A stretch of 64,000 nucleotides of DNA, taken from the NCBI GenBank assembly GCA_027922465.2, contig BQMF02000760.1, positions 1 to 64,000 on the forward strand, written 5' to 3'. This DNA is from Turritopsis dohrnii (taxonomy: Eukaryota > Cnidaria > Hydrozoa > Anthoathecata > Oceaniidae). Positions 39,088 to 49,955 of the stretch are shown here, piece after piece (position 1 is the first letter of the stretch; each line of letters starts with the position of its first letter). Made by a program: the position numbers and the translations under genes. The notes beneath the pieces were generated by a model, which was given only the letters and a program-made list of their open reading frames with translations, had not been told where the DNA came from and did no database searches.

Positions 39088-40981
39088 AATTAAAAATATT
39101 CTTGATGACGTTGTTTAAAATTATCGCAATTATCGAGTTTTGTAAGTTCTAGGGGAAGTTCGTTATATAATTTTGCCCCGTAAAAATATAGCAATTTTTG
39201 TTCATATTCGAGTTTCACTCGTGGTAATATAAGCATCGAGTTATTATTTCGTGTATTTTTAGAATGATTTGTAACTTGAAAATAGTCATCAAAGACTGAA
39301 CATAGCTTTTTGTCCATACACTTTCTTAAAACAGACAGGTTCTCAGTTTCATTGTAGTCTCAATATCCTGGACAGAAGCATTGCTGCCAATGATGTCAAT
39401 CGCCCATGATGTTAACGTTTTAAGTTTTTGCCTTTGATAGTTCGTTAAAGAAGGGTGGATTAGATGGCATTATGTAATAACTGGGACTACCATGGCTTCG
39501 TAGATCCTTTTTGCTGCTGTAACGGTCAGCAATGGTCGTACTTTATTCAAAAGTCTTAAGCGTGTAGATGCCTTTTTGCACTTTCGGTCGCATTCTACAT
39601 TTAAATTAAGTATATACAGGGGCGACAATAATTCCCAGGTACTTGTAGTTTTTCGGTGTTATGGACTTTTTCTCCCCTGTAGTACAGTTGCAGGGTGGAT
39701 TCGAGCTTTGATAAACGTTGACTGGTCCCAAAAAGCATGGACTCCGTTTTACTCTTTTTGAGATTCATTAACAGCTCATTTTCATAAAAGTATGCTGATC
39801 TGGCTTCCAAACCATCATTGAGTAACCTCGAAACTTCTACAACGTTTTTGTGACTGAGGTATATCACTGTATCATCTGCGTATTGGATGATCTCAGAGTT
39901 TTGGAGGTGCGTGGTAAGATCGTTGAAGAAGATGATGAAAAGGAGAGGCCCAAGTATCGTGCCTTGGGGAACTCCACAGCATAGTGTTCGTGAAGAAGAC
40001 AGTGTTTTGTTGATATCAACTGATATATCTAGTTTCTTTCCAAAAATACCATATGTTGTGAGTTCGTTGATCAATTTTGCGTGACTTATCGTGTCGAATG
40101 CTCTACTTAAATCTAGAAATACGGCACCGACCAGCTTGCCTTGACCAACCTTTCTTCGGATATTATCACAGAGTAAAGATGCCGCCATGTCCGTCGATCT
40201 TCTTGGACGGAATTCGAATTGGTTGTTCAATAAGAGGTGGTTATTTTCAAGATATGTAGAGATCTGATGGTGAACAGCTCTTTCAATTATCTTCGAAAGC
40301 ACCGGAAGTATGGAAATCGGGCGGTAGTTTTCAGGTAGAGATTTTTCTCCAGATTTGCGGACAGTACTATTCTCACTTTTTTCCATGATGCTGATGGGAA
40401 TGTTCCTGTCTTCAGTGATAGATTTATCAGGTGACACAGTGGCTTAGAAATTACGTCAGCAGCGTCCTTCAGTATTTTTGGTGGCAGGTTATCCAGGCCA
40501 GTAGCTTTCGTGCGTTTTAGTTGCATTAACTGTTTTCTGACAAATACAAAAGATACATATTCAAAGTTGAAAGTTTTTTCAGTTCGCTTTCTTTTCATAG
40601 TTGTTTCTCCCCATATTAAATCTTTTAATGGCATTTCCTTTTGTTTCAAGTTTTTGACAATTGATGCAAACCAAGTACTAAACGTATTCGCTAAGTTCAA
40701 GTTGTTTCTCATAATTGGTACTGTTGTCTTTTCTTTTGACGGAAACACTTTTTTGATGCATTCCCAGAAACATTTCGGATTTGAACTACTCTCGTTTAAC
40801 CGTTCTCGATAAAAGTTTGCTTTTGATTTTCTTAGCATGTTGTTGCAACGATTTCTGCTGTTTTTGTATGTCAACCAATCTTCGTCTTTCCGGCTTTTTC
40901 TTGCTTTTCTCATCAAGTTGTCTCGTTTGTTCATTTTAGCTTTCAGGGCAGGGTTGAGCCATGGGCAGGGACGACCTTTGA
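39088..40981 (-). pseudogene. CR1/L2-like LINE, RT and 3' part
   Basis: Minus-strand coding remains in at least three frames. It starts at RPCPWLNPALKAKM (just after the Helitron), then a basic linker, then RT with NYRPISILPVLSKI, DLSRAFDTISH (motif A), GVPQGTILGPLLF (B) and IQYADDTVIYLS (catalytic YADD). The thumb/tail follows in a shifted frame (RPLLTVTAAKRIYEA), and the end has the typical YGAKLYNELPLEL motif (39090-39317). Frameshifts near 40330-40430 and 39640 and stops near 39310 make it inactive. The endonuclease end continues beyond the Helitron at 44641-44885. Confidence 0.85.
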
Positions 40982-43900
40982 TCTTCTATATATTAATAGC
41001 CGATTCTCTGTCTGTCTGTTTGTTTGTTTGTTTGTTTGTAAGTCACGCAAAATGGTAGATTGAGTTGTGAGCAAAATTATTTCTTTTTTTGTGTGCGACG
41101 TGAGTTTGAAGCAAATACATTGCAACCCCAATCGAATGTGACTTTTTTTGGCTGATGAACTAATAGGAATTACGTTTTGCTTTTATTATTATGTCAGTTT
41201 TATATTCCACGTTGACTGGGCTTTGAAAACAATACATCAACTAAAAACTAACTGTTTAAACATTTTGGACAAAAAGCAGCAGTGGCAGAACGTGGCAGCA
41301 TTGCGGTTTGCCAGTGTATCCTAACGCTTTCCTGACTGTCTGAGACGGGTGAACTTTTTTCGAACAATCAAAATGTTTAAAAACCGATAGGTAAAAAAAA
41401 GAATCATGAAACAAAATATTTTTTTTGCTTTTGTCTTAATAGTTGTCTTAATTTCTTTTAATCGATTTCTTTTAATCTATTTTAATCTTATCGAACGTTT
41501 TTTATTCAATTCATTCATTTAGCACGTGCATTTTTTTCTCCTCCCGTGTGATCTTTTTAAGAAGAGAAACCTCTTTTTCACCTACTTCTGACAGCACCCA
41601 TGTTAGAGCGCGTAAAACAAAAACTAACAACAAGATGCCCCACCGGGCAGAAGGATTTCTGCAAGCTTTGCTGCTGAAAATGCCACAAAAATGCAACACT
41701 AGCACACTAGTCCTGCAAAACTAAGACAGTCACATCATTCAGCTCGAGAAGCATCAGCATTAAATAAACAAAAATATTAATGCGACTGACAATGCTCGTC
41801 AAGAAAGTCAGCCTACCATAACATAAAAAAGGGGCTTTTCTTTATGCTATCGCGGAGATCATTTACGAAGATCTGGTTTTTTGTACGAATAAGCTGAATG
41901 ATTGTTACTGAATATTTGCCACCCACGTACTCCAAAAAAGTGCATCGACACAATACGAAACTTTAATTTAACCACATTAAATATAACGAATCCTATAAAA
42001 AGATTGTGTATACTGGCGGTAACGAACATATCCTTTGGGCAGCACAAACTAATATATAAAGTTTCTATACTGATCTCCTCAGAATGAAAAATATAAATAT
42101 CACAATAATAATTACTTAGAAATTAAAGCTCATATCTAATCTAAAAGTTAAAAAAAATACAACATACGTAGGGAAAAAAGAGATAAGCTGATATAGCCAG
42201 AATACATCCAAAAATTGCTACTAAATATAGTATAAATAGCTGTATAAAGTGCATATGTTGGTGATGTTGGGGAGGAGCTGAAAGGAAGCTAAGCTGAGCT
42301 TTAAAAACTCCAAAAGCTTCTAAAAATTGACTTCAAACATGCATACACATACAAAATACACGAAGGTCTTTCATATTTAAAAAGGCTTGGAGCAAAAATA
42401 AAACAAGAAATACCTTTTCTTCCACACACCATGTATTGGCACTGTTTTCATATTTTAAACTTCAAGAAAACTTCTTTCAAAAAGCAGAATAACCACACTG
42501 TAATTTAATTTTGTGAACATGATAAGTTCCCAACAGTAATGCAATTCTTTATATAAAATTATAGGCTGTATTAACTTCTTTTAAAGCCATATTTCCATCA
42601 AAGAAACTTTTAGCAAACTACACACATTCTTTCGCTGCCATTTTTAAAACGTTTTGTGGACGATCACATGGCATGGCGAAAATCAGCCAATAAACTATCG
42701 CTATTTAAGTGGAGGTGGCTAAATTAGCACCCTTTCGTAGAAATCGGGCATTATGCACCAATGACAATTAAGACGGCTTTTTTATGAACCAATGAAATTT
42801 AAGAAACAAAAATGCGTAGGTTTGGACAGTAAGATGAAAAAATAGAAAAACACGGACAATCGTAAAGTATTTCTTGCTTACGCAGAAATCCAACAAGATG
42901 CCCTACCGGGCAGAAGGATTTCTGCAAGCTTTGCTACTGAAAATGCCACAAAAATGCAACACTAGCACACTAGTCCTGCAAAACTAAGACAGTCACATCA
43001 TTCAGCTTGAGAAGCATCAGCATTAAATAAACAAAAATATTGATGCGACTGACAATGTTCGTCAAGAAAGTCAGCCTACCATAACACAAAAAAGGGGCTT
43101 TTCTTTATGCTATCGCGGACGATCGTAAAGTATTTCTTGCTTACGCAGAAATCCAAATATTCATGCGACTAACAATGTTCGTCAAGAAAGTCAGCCTACC
43201 ATAACATAAAAAAGGGGCTTTTCTTTATGCTATCGCGGAGATCATTTATGAAGATCTGTTTTTTTTGTACGAATAAGCTGAATGATTGTTACTGGATATT
43301 TGCCACCCACGTACTCCAAAAAAGTGCATCAACACAATACGAAACTTTAATTTAACCACATTAAATATAACGAATCCGATAAAAAGATTGTGTATACTGG
43401 CGGTAACCAACATATCGTTTGGGCAGCACAAACTAATATATAAAGTTTCTATACTGATCTCCTCAGAACGAAAAATATAAATATCACAATAATAATTACT
43501 TAGAAATTAAAGCTCATATCTAATCTAAAAGTTAAAAAAAAATACAACATACGTAGGGAGAAAAGAGATAAGCTGATATAGCCAGAATACATCCAAAAAT
43601 TGCTACTAAATATATATAGTATAAATAGCTGTATAAAGTGCATATGTTGGTGATGTTGGGGAGGAGCTGAAAGGAAGCTAAGCTGAGCTTTAAAAACTCC
43701 AAAAGCTTCTAAAAATTGACTTCAAACATGCATACACATACAAAATACACGAAGGTCTTTCATATTTAAAAAGGCTTGGAGCAAAAATAAAACAAGAAAT
43801 ACCTTTTCTTCCACACACCATGTATTGGCACTGTCTTCATATTTTAAATATCAAGAAAACTTCTTTCAAAAAACAGAATAACCACACTGTAATTTAATTT

Positions 43901-44640
43901 TGTGAACATGATAAGTTCCCAACAGTAATGCAATTCTTTATATAAAATTATAAGCTGTATTAACTTCTTTTAAAGCCATATTTCCATCAAAGAAACTTTT
44001 AGCAAACTACACACGTTCTTTCGCTGCCATTTTTAAAACGTTTTGTGGACGATCACATGGCATGGCGAAAATCAGCCAATAAACTATCGCTATTTAAGTG
44101 GAGGTGGCTAAATTAGCACCCTTTCGTAGAAATCGGGCATTATGCACCAATGACAATTAAGACGGCTTTTTTATGAACCAATGAAATTGAAGAAACAAAA
44201 ATGCGTAGGTTTGGACAGTAAGATGAAAAAAAACGAAGAAAAACACGGACGATCGTAAAGTATTTCTTGCTTACGCAGAAATCCAATAAGTTGAAAAGTT
44301 TTTCTTTCTGCGTTTTGAGTGAATTGGAAAACTGATACTTGACTGGTTTAAAATCGTAAATAAAAACCACGTGAAGTTCACGTTTGGAATGCATTGTGTA
44401 AAGCAAGAAAGTCTACTGACATTTTAAATGCGATTGCGACAATGAACGGCTGAGTTAAGAACATGCAAGATTTGAAACACCAGGAACGTATTTCTATTAA
44501 CGTGCAAACGAGCTTTATTAAGCGACAAAGCCAGCAGCAAAGGAAGTCTTATCGCTGGTGTTAAGTGCAATAATTTGAAGCAGGTGGTGATACAATGCAG
44601 GCTGAACATGGGCGGCGAGCGACGCCGCCTTGGCGGCTAG
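40982..44640 (+). mobile_element. 3.66-kb non-autonomous Helitron inside the LINE
   Basis: Starts TCTTCTATATATTAATAGCC after a host A and ends GCCGCCTTGGCGGCTAG before a host T. These are the Helitron hallmarks: 5' TC, 3' CTRR (CTAG) with a short hairpin (GCCGCC-tt-GGCGGC) next to the end, insertion between A and T, and no target duplication. Removing it joins the two LINE segments in frame (INK to KGRPCPW). It has no Rep/helicase, so it is non-autonomous. The 5' region with TCTGTCTGTCTGTTTG runs resembles Helentron/DINE-type ends. The inside is mainly a large tandem duplication. Confidence 0.85.
41629..44287 (+). repeat. 1.26-kb tandem duplication within the Helitron
   Basis: Copy 1 spans 41629-42891 and copy 2 spans 42892-44287, starting at AACAAGATGCCC, with high identity. 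Copy 2 carries an extra internal partial duplicate of about 120 bases (43117-43240), so the block tatgctatcgcgg occurs three times. No convincing gene; the same short frames appear in both copies only because the DNA is duplicated. Confidence 0.9.
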
Positions 44641-44885
44641 TTTTATTTATAATCGGTGCATGACGGTTGAATGCTGTTTCGAGTGTATTGTTGAAAGCAG
44701 CGATACATTGGTTGAGATTTGACGCATTGTAGACTGGTCCCCAAGCTGTAGACTGGAGGTCTTTGTTCAGGGGCAGTCGGGTCATAATTTGCATAGTTTC
44801 ATTTGCATTAGTTTTGGTGAAAATCATTTGTAATTAAGTTTTCTGACACAAGCAATCATTTCATGATCACTTAACTTCGCACTCC
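44641..44885 (-). pseudogene. CR1/L2-like LINE, end of endonuclease and linker
   Basis: Carries KLSDHEMIACVRKL (end of the AP-endonuclease domain of CR1/L2-like LINEs) and, after a one-base shift, NLNQCIAAFNNTLE and FNRHAPIINK, which lead into the part at 40981 once the Helitron is removed. Upstream coding cannot be followed beyond about 44885. Confidence 0.78.
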
Positions 44886-45881
44886 ACATTTTTTGTGTAT
44901 TTCATGTCACAGAATATACAGTTCCGTTTTGCCATTACTTCCAGCAACCTCATCTCTAGGCCCCTTTCATCTCTTCTGAAACTTAACACATAGGGGAACC
45001 TCCGGTGGTTAACAAATATACGACACTGTCTCTAATTTGACAAGTAACAGGCTGGAATGTATGCTTTTAGATTCATTTACTTAACATAGTGGGTCCACAC
45101 CAGGAGGTCGTCACTCTGCTACTTTTAGAAATTTTTAGAAATTTTAGATTTTGTTTACTTTATTTATTTAGATTATTTTATTAATCCAGAGTGGTTAGTC
45201 GCAATTACTTTTAATCTGTAGTTTTCTTAATCTAGTGGGTCCAAAACAGATATCGTGACTCTACTGTTAAAACTGTCTAATTTTGACTTTAATGGATTTA
45301 GTAGTTGCACTCTACTTCTTCAGTGTTCATCATCTTATTTCTTTTGAATTGTTTTATAATTTACTATATTTAGAATTTTACTGTTTCTTAGAAATTGTTT
45401 TTATATAAATTTTTGTTTCATTTAGTTTAGTAGGTCCACATCAGTGTTCGTCATTGCCAGTTGTAAATGACCTTCTTTACCAAATAAATATAATCCTTGT
45501 ACATGACAGTTAAATTCAACACTGCAAGTGGATTTAACAGCTTCAAGGGACACACAGTAGGTACTTAAGGAAGGCCCAGTTCACCAGGGTCTCACTTAAT
45601 GCAATCCTAAATTGTAAGAATGAGAATGTTTTCATACAAATATTTTAACTCACAAAAATGATAGGTCTCAGAAAGCCAATTTCCTACATAAAGTGGCACA
45701 TTGGCTACATGCCTACTGTTGGTGATGTGTTGTTCTTGCTCACCCAACCGTGAGTTGGGTAAATGAGAGACGGCACTCGGATCTCGAAGCTCAATTCAGC
45801 CTTGGCTTTCGAAGCGACAAGACGGACCAGAAGGACATAATCGAGATAAGTATTTTCTTCCTATTCTTTATGTAAGACGTT
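44886..45881. other. Non-coding stretch with a thrice-repeated motif
   Basis: A motif like TTTAGTGGGTCCACACCAG with a following CGTCACTCT recurs at about 45088, 45233 and 45425. A hairpin ACCCAAC-cgtga-GTTGGGT lies near 45742-45760. It may include the untranslated 5' end of the DIRS-like element whose gag starts at 45882. Confidence 0.5.
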
Positions 45882-46730
45882 ATGGAACAGGGAACATTAA
45901 TAAGTCAGTTGTCTTCTGAGCAAACCACAGAAGTTTTAACTCAAGTATTGCACGCACTCCAACAGGTACAGCAAGACATTCAAGGAAATACAGCTGCAAT
46001 AAATATCTTGCAAGCAAATTCTCAGGAACAGCCTTCTTTAATACATAACCCACAGGGTCATAATATAGACTCACAGAGTCATAACGTTCTTGCACAGCAA
46101 GCAACTCTTTCTTCATCAATGCCTTCATCATCATCATCTAAAAGGATGAGTGAGGTGAATTCTAAAAGTAAGAAAAGGATACGAGTGGAGGAAGAAAGTG
46201 ATGAATACCCTTTGTTAAGTCTTGGGGAAGAAGACGATGATATTGAGGACCAAATAGATAATTTGTTAGGTACTTCTGCTGGTTCTGATAGGGATGCAGA
46301 AGAGGATAATTTTAACAACCTGATTCATTGCCTCACTTCAAGATGAAGTGAATATAGATCAAGAGGCAGGCAGGGCCTGCCATTAAGGATAATTTAGCTA
46401 AGTGTGTAAACGACATTTGGAACAAGCCCTTACCTAAGGAAAAATATCTTGATAAGCTGAAAAGGCATGGCATTCCAGCTAACATTGATATGAGAGTTAA
46501 AAAATGTAATCCGGAAATTTGGAACAATGCTACTTTTTCCAAATCAAAATCTACAGATTTAAAATTTCAAAAAGTACAAATGGCCCTTACACTAAAAGCT
46601 CCTCATGTATGATTGAATCAGTCAATGATATTATGACGTTCATCGATAATAAAAACAGCAAGAGCCAGATGGCGCAAAGCAGTAGCAGCAAGTTTATTTT
46701 TCACGCAAACGCTTTTGAGATTTTACTTTA
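45882..46730 (+). pseudogene. Second DIRS-like element: gag N-terminal part
   Basis: From the ATG at 45882: a Gln-rich helical N terminus, a Ser-rich linker, a basic patch (KSKKRIRV), an acidic region, then a conserved gag region after a frameshift near 46343: LAKCVNDIWNKPLPKEK, KRHGIPANIDMRVKK and NPEIWNNATFSKSK. This resembles gag proteins of DIRS-like elements. Another shift near 46590 leads to CMIESVNDIMTFIDN, and homology fades near 46730. The frame resumes at 48229. Three pieces plus two shifts make it a pseudogene. Confidence 0.7.
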
Positions 46731-46868
46731 AGTGCTAAAAACTTCTTTACTGGGTGTTTTCTAAGATATCTCACTGGTGGAAAACAGGCATTAACGATAA
46801 ATTCAATGAAAATGATTAATTAGTGTAAATAGGGTCTAACCATAAAACAGCAGCAATAATTTATTTAA

Positions 46869-47608
46869 AGGGAAATTAAACCTTAAAATTTTTTTTCTGA
46901 ATTTGAGCATGAAATACTTCATTTATCCTAGAGGAACACCTTTTTATGTATAAAAGGTATTCTAAATGAAAAAAACTGCTAAAAAAAACAACTTAGTTAA
47001 ATCGCCATTACAGCTTTCGTTATAAATATCATGACGTCACAGAGCGAATTTCATTTGCAGAAACATCAGACGTAGGCAGCACATGATGACATGTTTTTAC
47101 GCCTATGTTCTAAAGATACGAGAAACGGTAGTAAAACAACAAAGAAAACACGAACATAACATAACAATCTTAAACATCAAGAAACAGCCAAATGTAAAAT
47201 AAATTTATCGTTAGCGATTCAAGAAAAACAAAAACAGTCATACTGAATATTTCATTTTTTATACATCTAAAATATACACATTTGTTCAAAAACTCACTTA
47301 CGCACATATACCTGCTATAAATCTAAAACGAAATACTTTTTAATATAGGTTTTATATCACAAAGCACACAAGAACTTTCATCAACAAAAACAAAATATTA
47401 CAGTTTATGTAATCCTTACAAAAAGAACGATCGCGCTGTGACGTCAAAATTTCATCGCGGAGCACTGCAATGGCGTCCGTTGTTAGATACTAAATAACGA
47501 AAAACTGAGTATAGTTATCATTTAAAATAATTTTTAATGGTCACAGAAGATTAATGAGACCTTTCTGCAGCTAATATAAAAAGTTTTTGATAAAGGCTTA
47601 ATTTCCCT
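46869..47608. mobile_element. 740-bp MITE with TTAA duplication
   Basis: The ends AGGGAAATTAAACCTT and (complement) AGGGAAATTAAGCCTT are flanked by TTAA at 46865-46868 and 47609-47612. No coding capacity. Likely mobilised by a Kolobok- or piggyBac-type enzyme. Confidence 0.85.
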
Positions 47609-48144
47609 TTAAAGACAAGGAATTATACATGCGTGAGCTGTGTCACATGTTTTTTTTATAAGAAATTTTTTTCGTAAGAGCTTATGTAGAAAAAAAAAGT
47701 TTGTTTATAAAAATAATTTCTGACGAAACCAAAACTGAATTCCAACAAATAAACTGCCTTTTTGAACTAGACCTTTGAAAACTTTAATAAACAAACATAG
47801 TGTAATAGCTACAAAACCTAACGAGGTAATAAGAAATTTTGAACTGATAAGCTTTACTAAAGAAAAGCAACATATCAAGTATATATTTTCAGTTAGCATA
47901 ATGAACTAAAAGTCCCATTTTTATGTACGCCTATTTGATTAGAATTCGAATGAATTGTAATTTCGTGGATTAAGTTATAAAATATCAGGTTATGTACTTT
48001 TAAAATAAAAGGTAATCTACTTTTAAATGTTCGATATGAAAAAGCTTCCAAATTACGAAGGCTGCGTTCCTTCATTAGAATTTACATTGAGTTTTTGATA
48101 GAGTCCCGCAGACTATAAATCGCAGACTAATTGCCATTTCGGCC

Positions 48145-48184
48145 GGAGGAGGAGGAGGAGGAGGAGTAATAGTAGTAGTAGTAG
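48145..48184. repeat. GGA then GTA microsatellite
   Basis: ggaggaggaggaggaggag followed by tagtagtagtagtag. Confidence 0.9.
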
Positions 48185-48228
48185 TCCACTGGTGTTTTAA
48201 TACGGTATTCGCTTTCGCTGCTACCGTA

Positions 48229-48304
48229 ATAAATTTTTGGATCGTAAAGAGGTTAAGTCTTTATTGGAAGGACATGTTAAAAAGTGCATGGAGGCCACTA
48301 GCAT
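48229..48304 (+). pseudogene. Second DIRS-like element: gag middle piece
   Basis: An open frame FLDRKEVKSLLEGHVKKCM up to the BEL insertion at 48304. It continues in the same frame after the BEL element at 55380 (MAGINSYTDNLRREF), showing that BEL inserted into a gag gene. Confidence 0.75.
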
Positions 48305-48731
48305 TGTGGTTGCAGGGAATTTTGTTCAACACTCAATATGAGGCTACAAAAAAAAATACAAAGCGGAAAACACTAAAAAATAAAGGAAATTCAATCTGAG
48401 TATAAATGTAACATAAAATAAACTTACTGAAACATATATTGCATCCCTCTGGCTAACCACAAGTAGCAAAAAATGAATACAAAAAAATATTATAACATTT
48501 CAACAAATGTTATATACACTGTTTGTTCACTACGAACGTTAGAATTCAAGAGTGTAGAAAAAAACGCGTGAAAAGCTAAAATAACCAAAGAAGCGTGCAG
48601 TGGGAGCAATTATCAAAAGGACAATACAATAAACTAAAGTTAACAAAGTAATAAAATACAACAACTAACAAAAAGAGACAATTAACATGAAAGTAAATTA
48701 ACACAAACGTAAAGGCTAATGAGCCGTTACA
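48305..48731 (-). repeat. BEL 3' LTR
   Basis: Plus-strand TGTGGTTGCAGGG to GAGCCGTTACA. The purine-rich tract GAGAGGAG lies just inside it on the minus strand. Confidence 0.93.
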
Positions 48732-48813
48732 CATGGCTCCTCTCGCAAGATGCAATCATGCGAAAGTTCATTCTTCAATTTTCATTTGCACATGTTCATA
48801 GATTCGACAATGT

Positions 48814-49930
48814 TCATGGCTCCTCGTCAGGGATTGAACTTTCCTTATCGACAAGGAGTACTAATTTCGTTATTGGTCGCTTGTAGACAGTTCTGGTTCG
48901 ACCAATCAGTACATCAACGAAACGAACTTGACCATTTGAATCAGGAAACGCGGTTACGACCTTTCCCAACGGCCAGTTATTTCTGACATCCATCAGTGTG
49001 TTATCCTTTAACAGAACGATGTCGCCAATGGCGAAGTTACGTCTGAAGCTTGCCCATTTGGAACGTCGTTGCAACGATTGAAGATATTCCTTGCGCCACC
49101 TGCTCCAGAACTCATTAGCAATATGCTGTACTCTGCGCCAGCGTTTTCGAGAGTAGAGGTCGTCTGATGTGAAATTTCCTGGTGGTGGTAAGATGACTTT
49201 GCTCTTCATGGTAAGAAGATTGATTGGTGAGAGTGGCTGCTCACTGTTTGGGTCACTCACAGCTTCGGTGGTTAGGGGCCGTGAGTTGATGATGGCTTCA
49301 ACTTCAGTCATCAGCGTGCGAAGAGCTTCTGTGTCAAGACTTTGACCATGACATTTCATCAGTGAGGAGAGGATACTTCTAATGGTGCGGATTTGGCGTT
49401 CCCAAACGCCGCCCATGTGACTCGATGCTGGTGGGTTGAAGTTCCACTTCCAATCAATATCGATACTAGTGAGAAAGTCAGCAATCCTGGTCTGATCCAA
49501 TTCTTGAATGGCTTGTTTCAGCTCTTTGTTAGCCCCAACAAAATTGGTTCCATTTTCAGAATAGAAGATGCGTGCCTGGCCTCTTCTTGCGATGAATCTT
49601 CTTAAAGCCAGGATGAATGTATCGGTCTCGAGATTGCTGGCGACTTCAAGATGTGAACCACGACAACCGAAGCAGGTGAAAATGACGCCATAATCCTTCA
49701 ACTCCTTTCGCCTCTCCTTAACGACAAAGGGTCCGAAGAAGTCCATACCAACGTACGTGAATGGTGGAGCCTCTTCAACACGTTCCCTTGGAAGATCTGA
49801 CATGATTTGATAACCTGACTTCCCTCTAAGGCGTCTGCAGGTGACACAAGTGAAGATGATTCCACGAACAGCACAGTTTCCATTGACGACCCAAAAGCCA
49901 CGTGCACGAAGCTCGAAGCACGAAGCTCGT
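48814..49930 (-). CDS. BEL integrase and C-terminal domain
   Basis: An open frame encoding the integrase core and tail: CVTCRRLRG, TYVGMDFFGPFVV (first Asp), IFYSENGTNFVGANKEL (Asn-Gly in the usual S-D-N-G-T-N-F box, so the second acid appears to be Glu here), and HMGGVWERQIRTIRSIL (Glu). It ends with the DUF5641 domain (SKWASFRRNFAIGDIVLL). Upstream, at 49905-49955, direct duplications bring a stop that separates it from the 49948-54531 part. The SEN in place of SDN may itself impair catalysis. Confidence 0.85.
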
Positions 49931-49955
49931 TCAAGGTGTGGCCACGTTCAAGGTG
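49905..49955. repeat. Short tandem duplications that break the BEL polyprotein
   Basis: GTTCAAGGTGTGGCCAC occurs twice in tandem (17-bp unit) and CACGAAGCTCG occurs twice 14 bases apart. Reading frames on both sides are open; the block contains a stop. Confidence 0.85.

Larger units (their letters stand above)
46731..48228. other. Interruption of the DIRS-like gag, containing a TTAA MITE
   Basis: About 1.5 kb without gag homology between two parts of the same protein. It includes the 740-bp MITE at 46869-47608 and a GGA/GTA microsatellite (48145-48184). Outer boundaries of the larger interruption are not resolved. Confidence 0.5.

Noticed and set aside
41859..43431. A 62-codon minus-strand frame present twice (41859-42047 and 43246-43431)
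   Set aside because: Its apparent conservation is explained by the DNA-level tandem duplication; no independent sign of coding.
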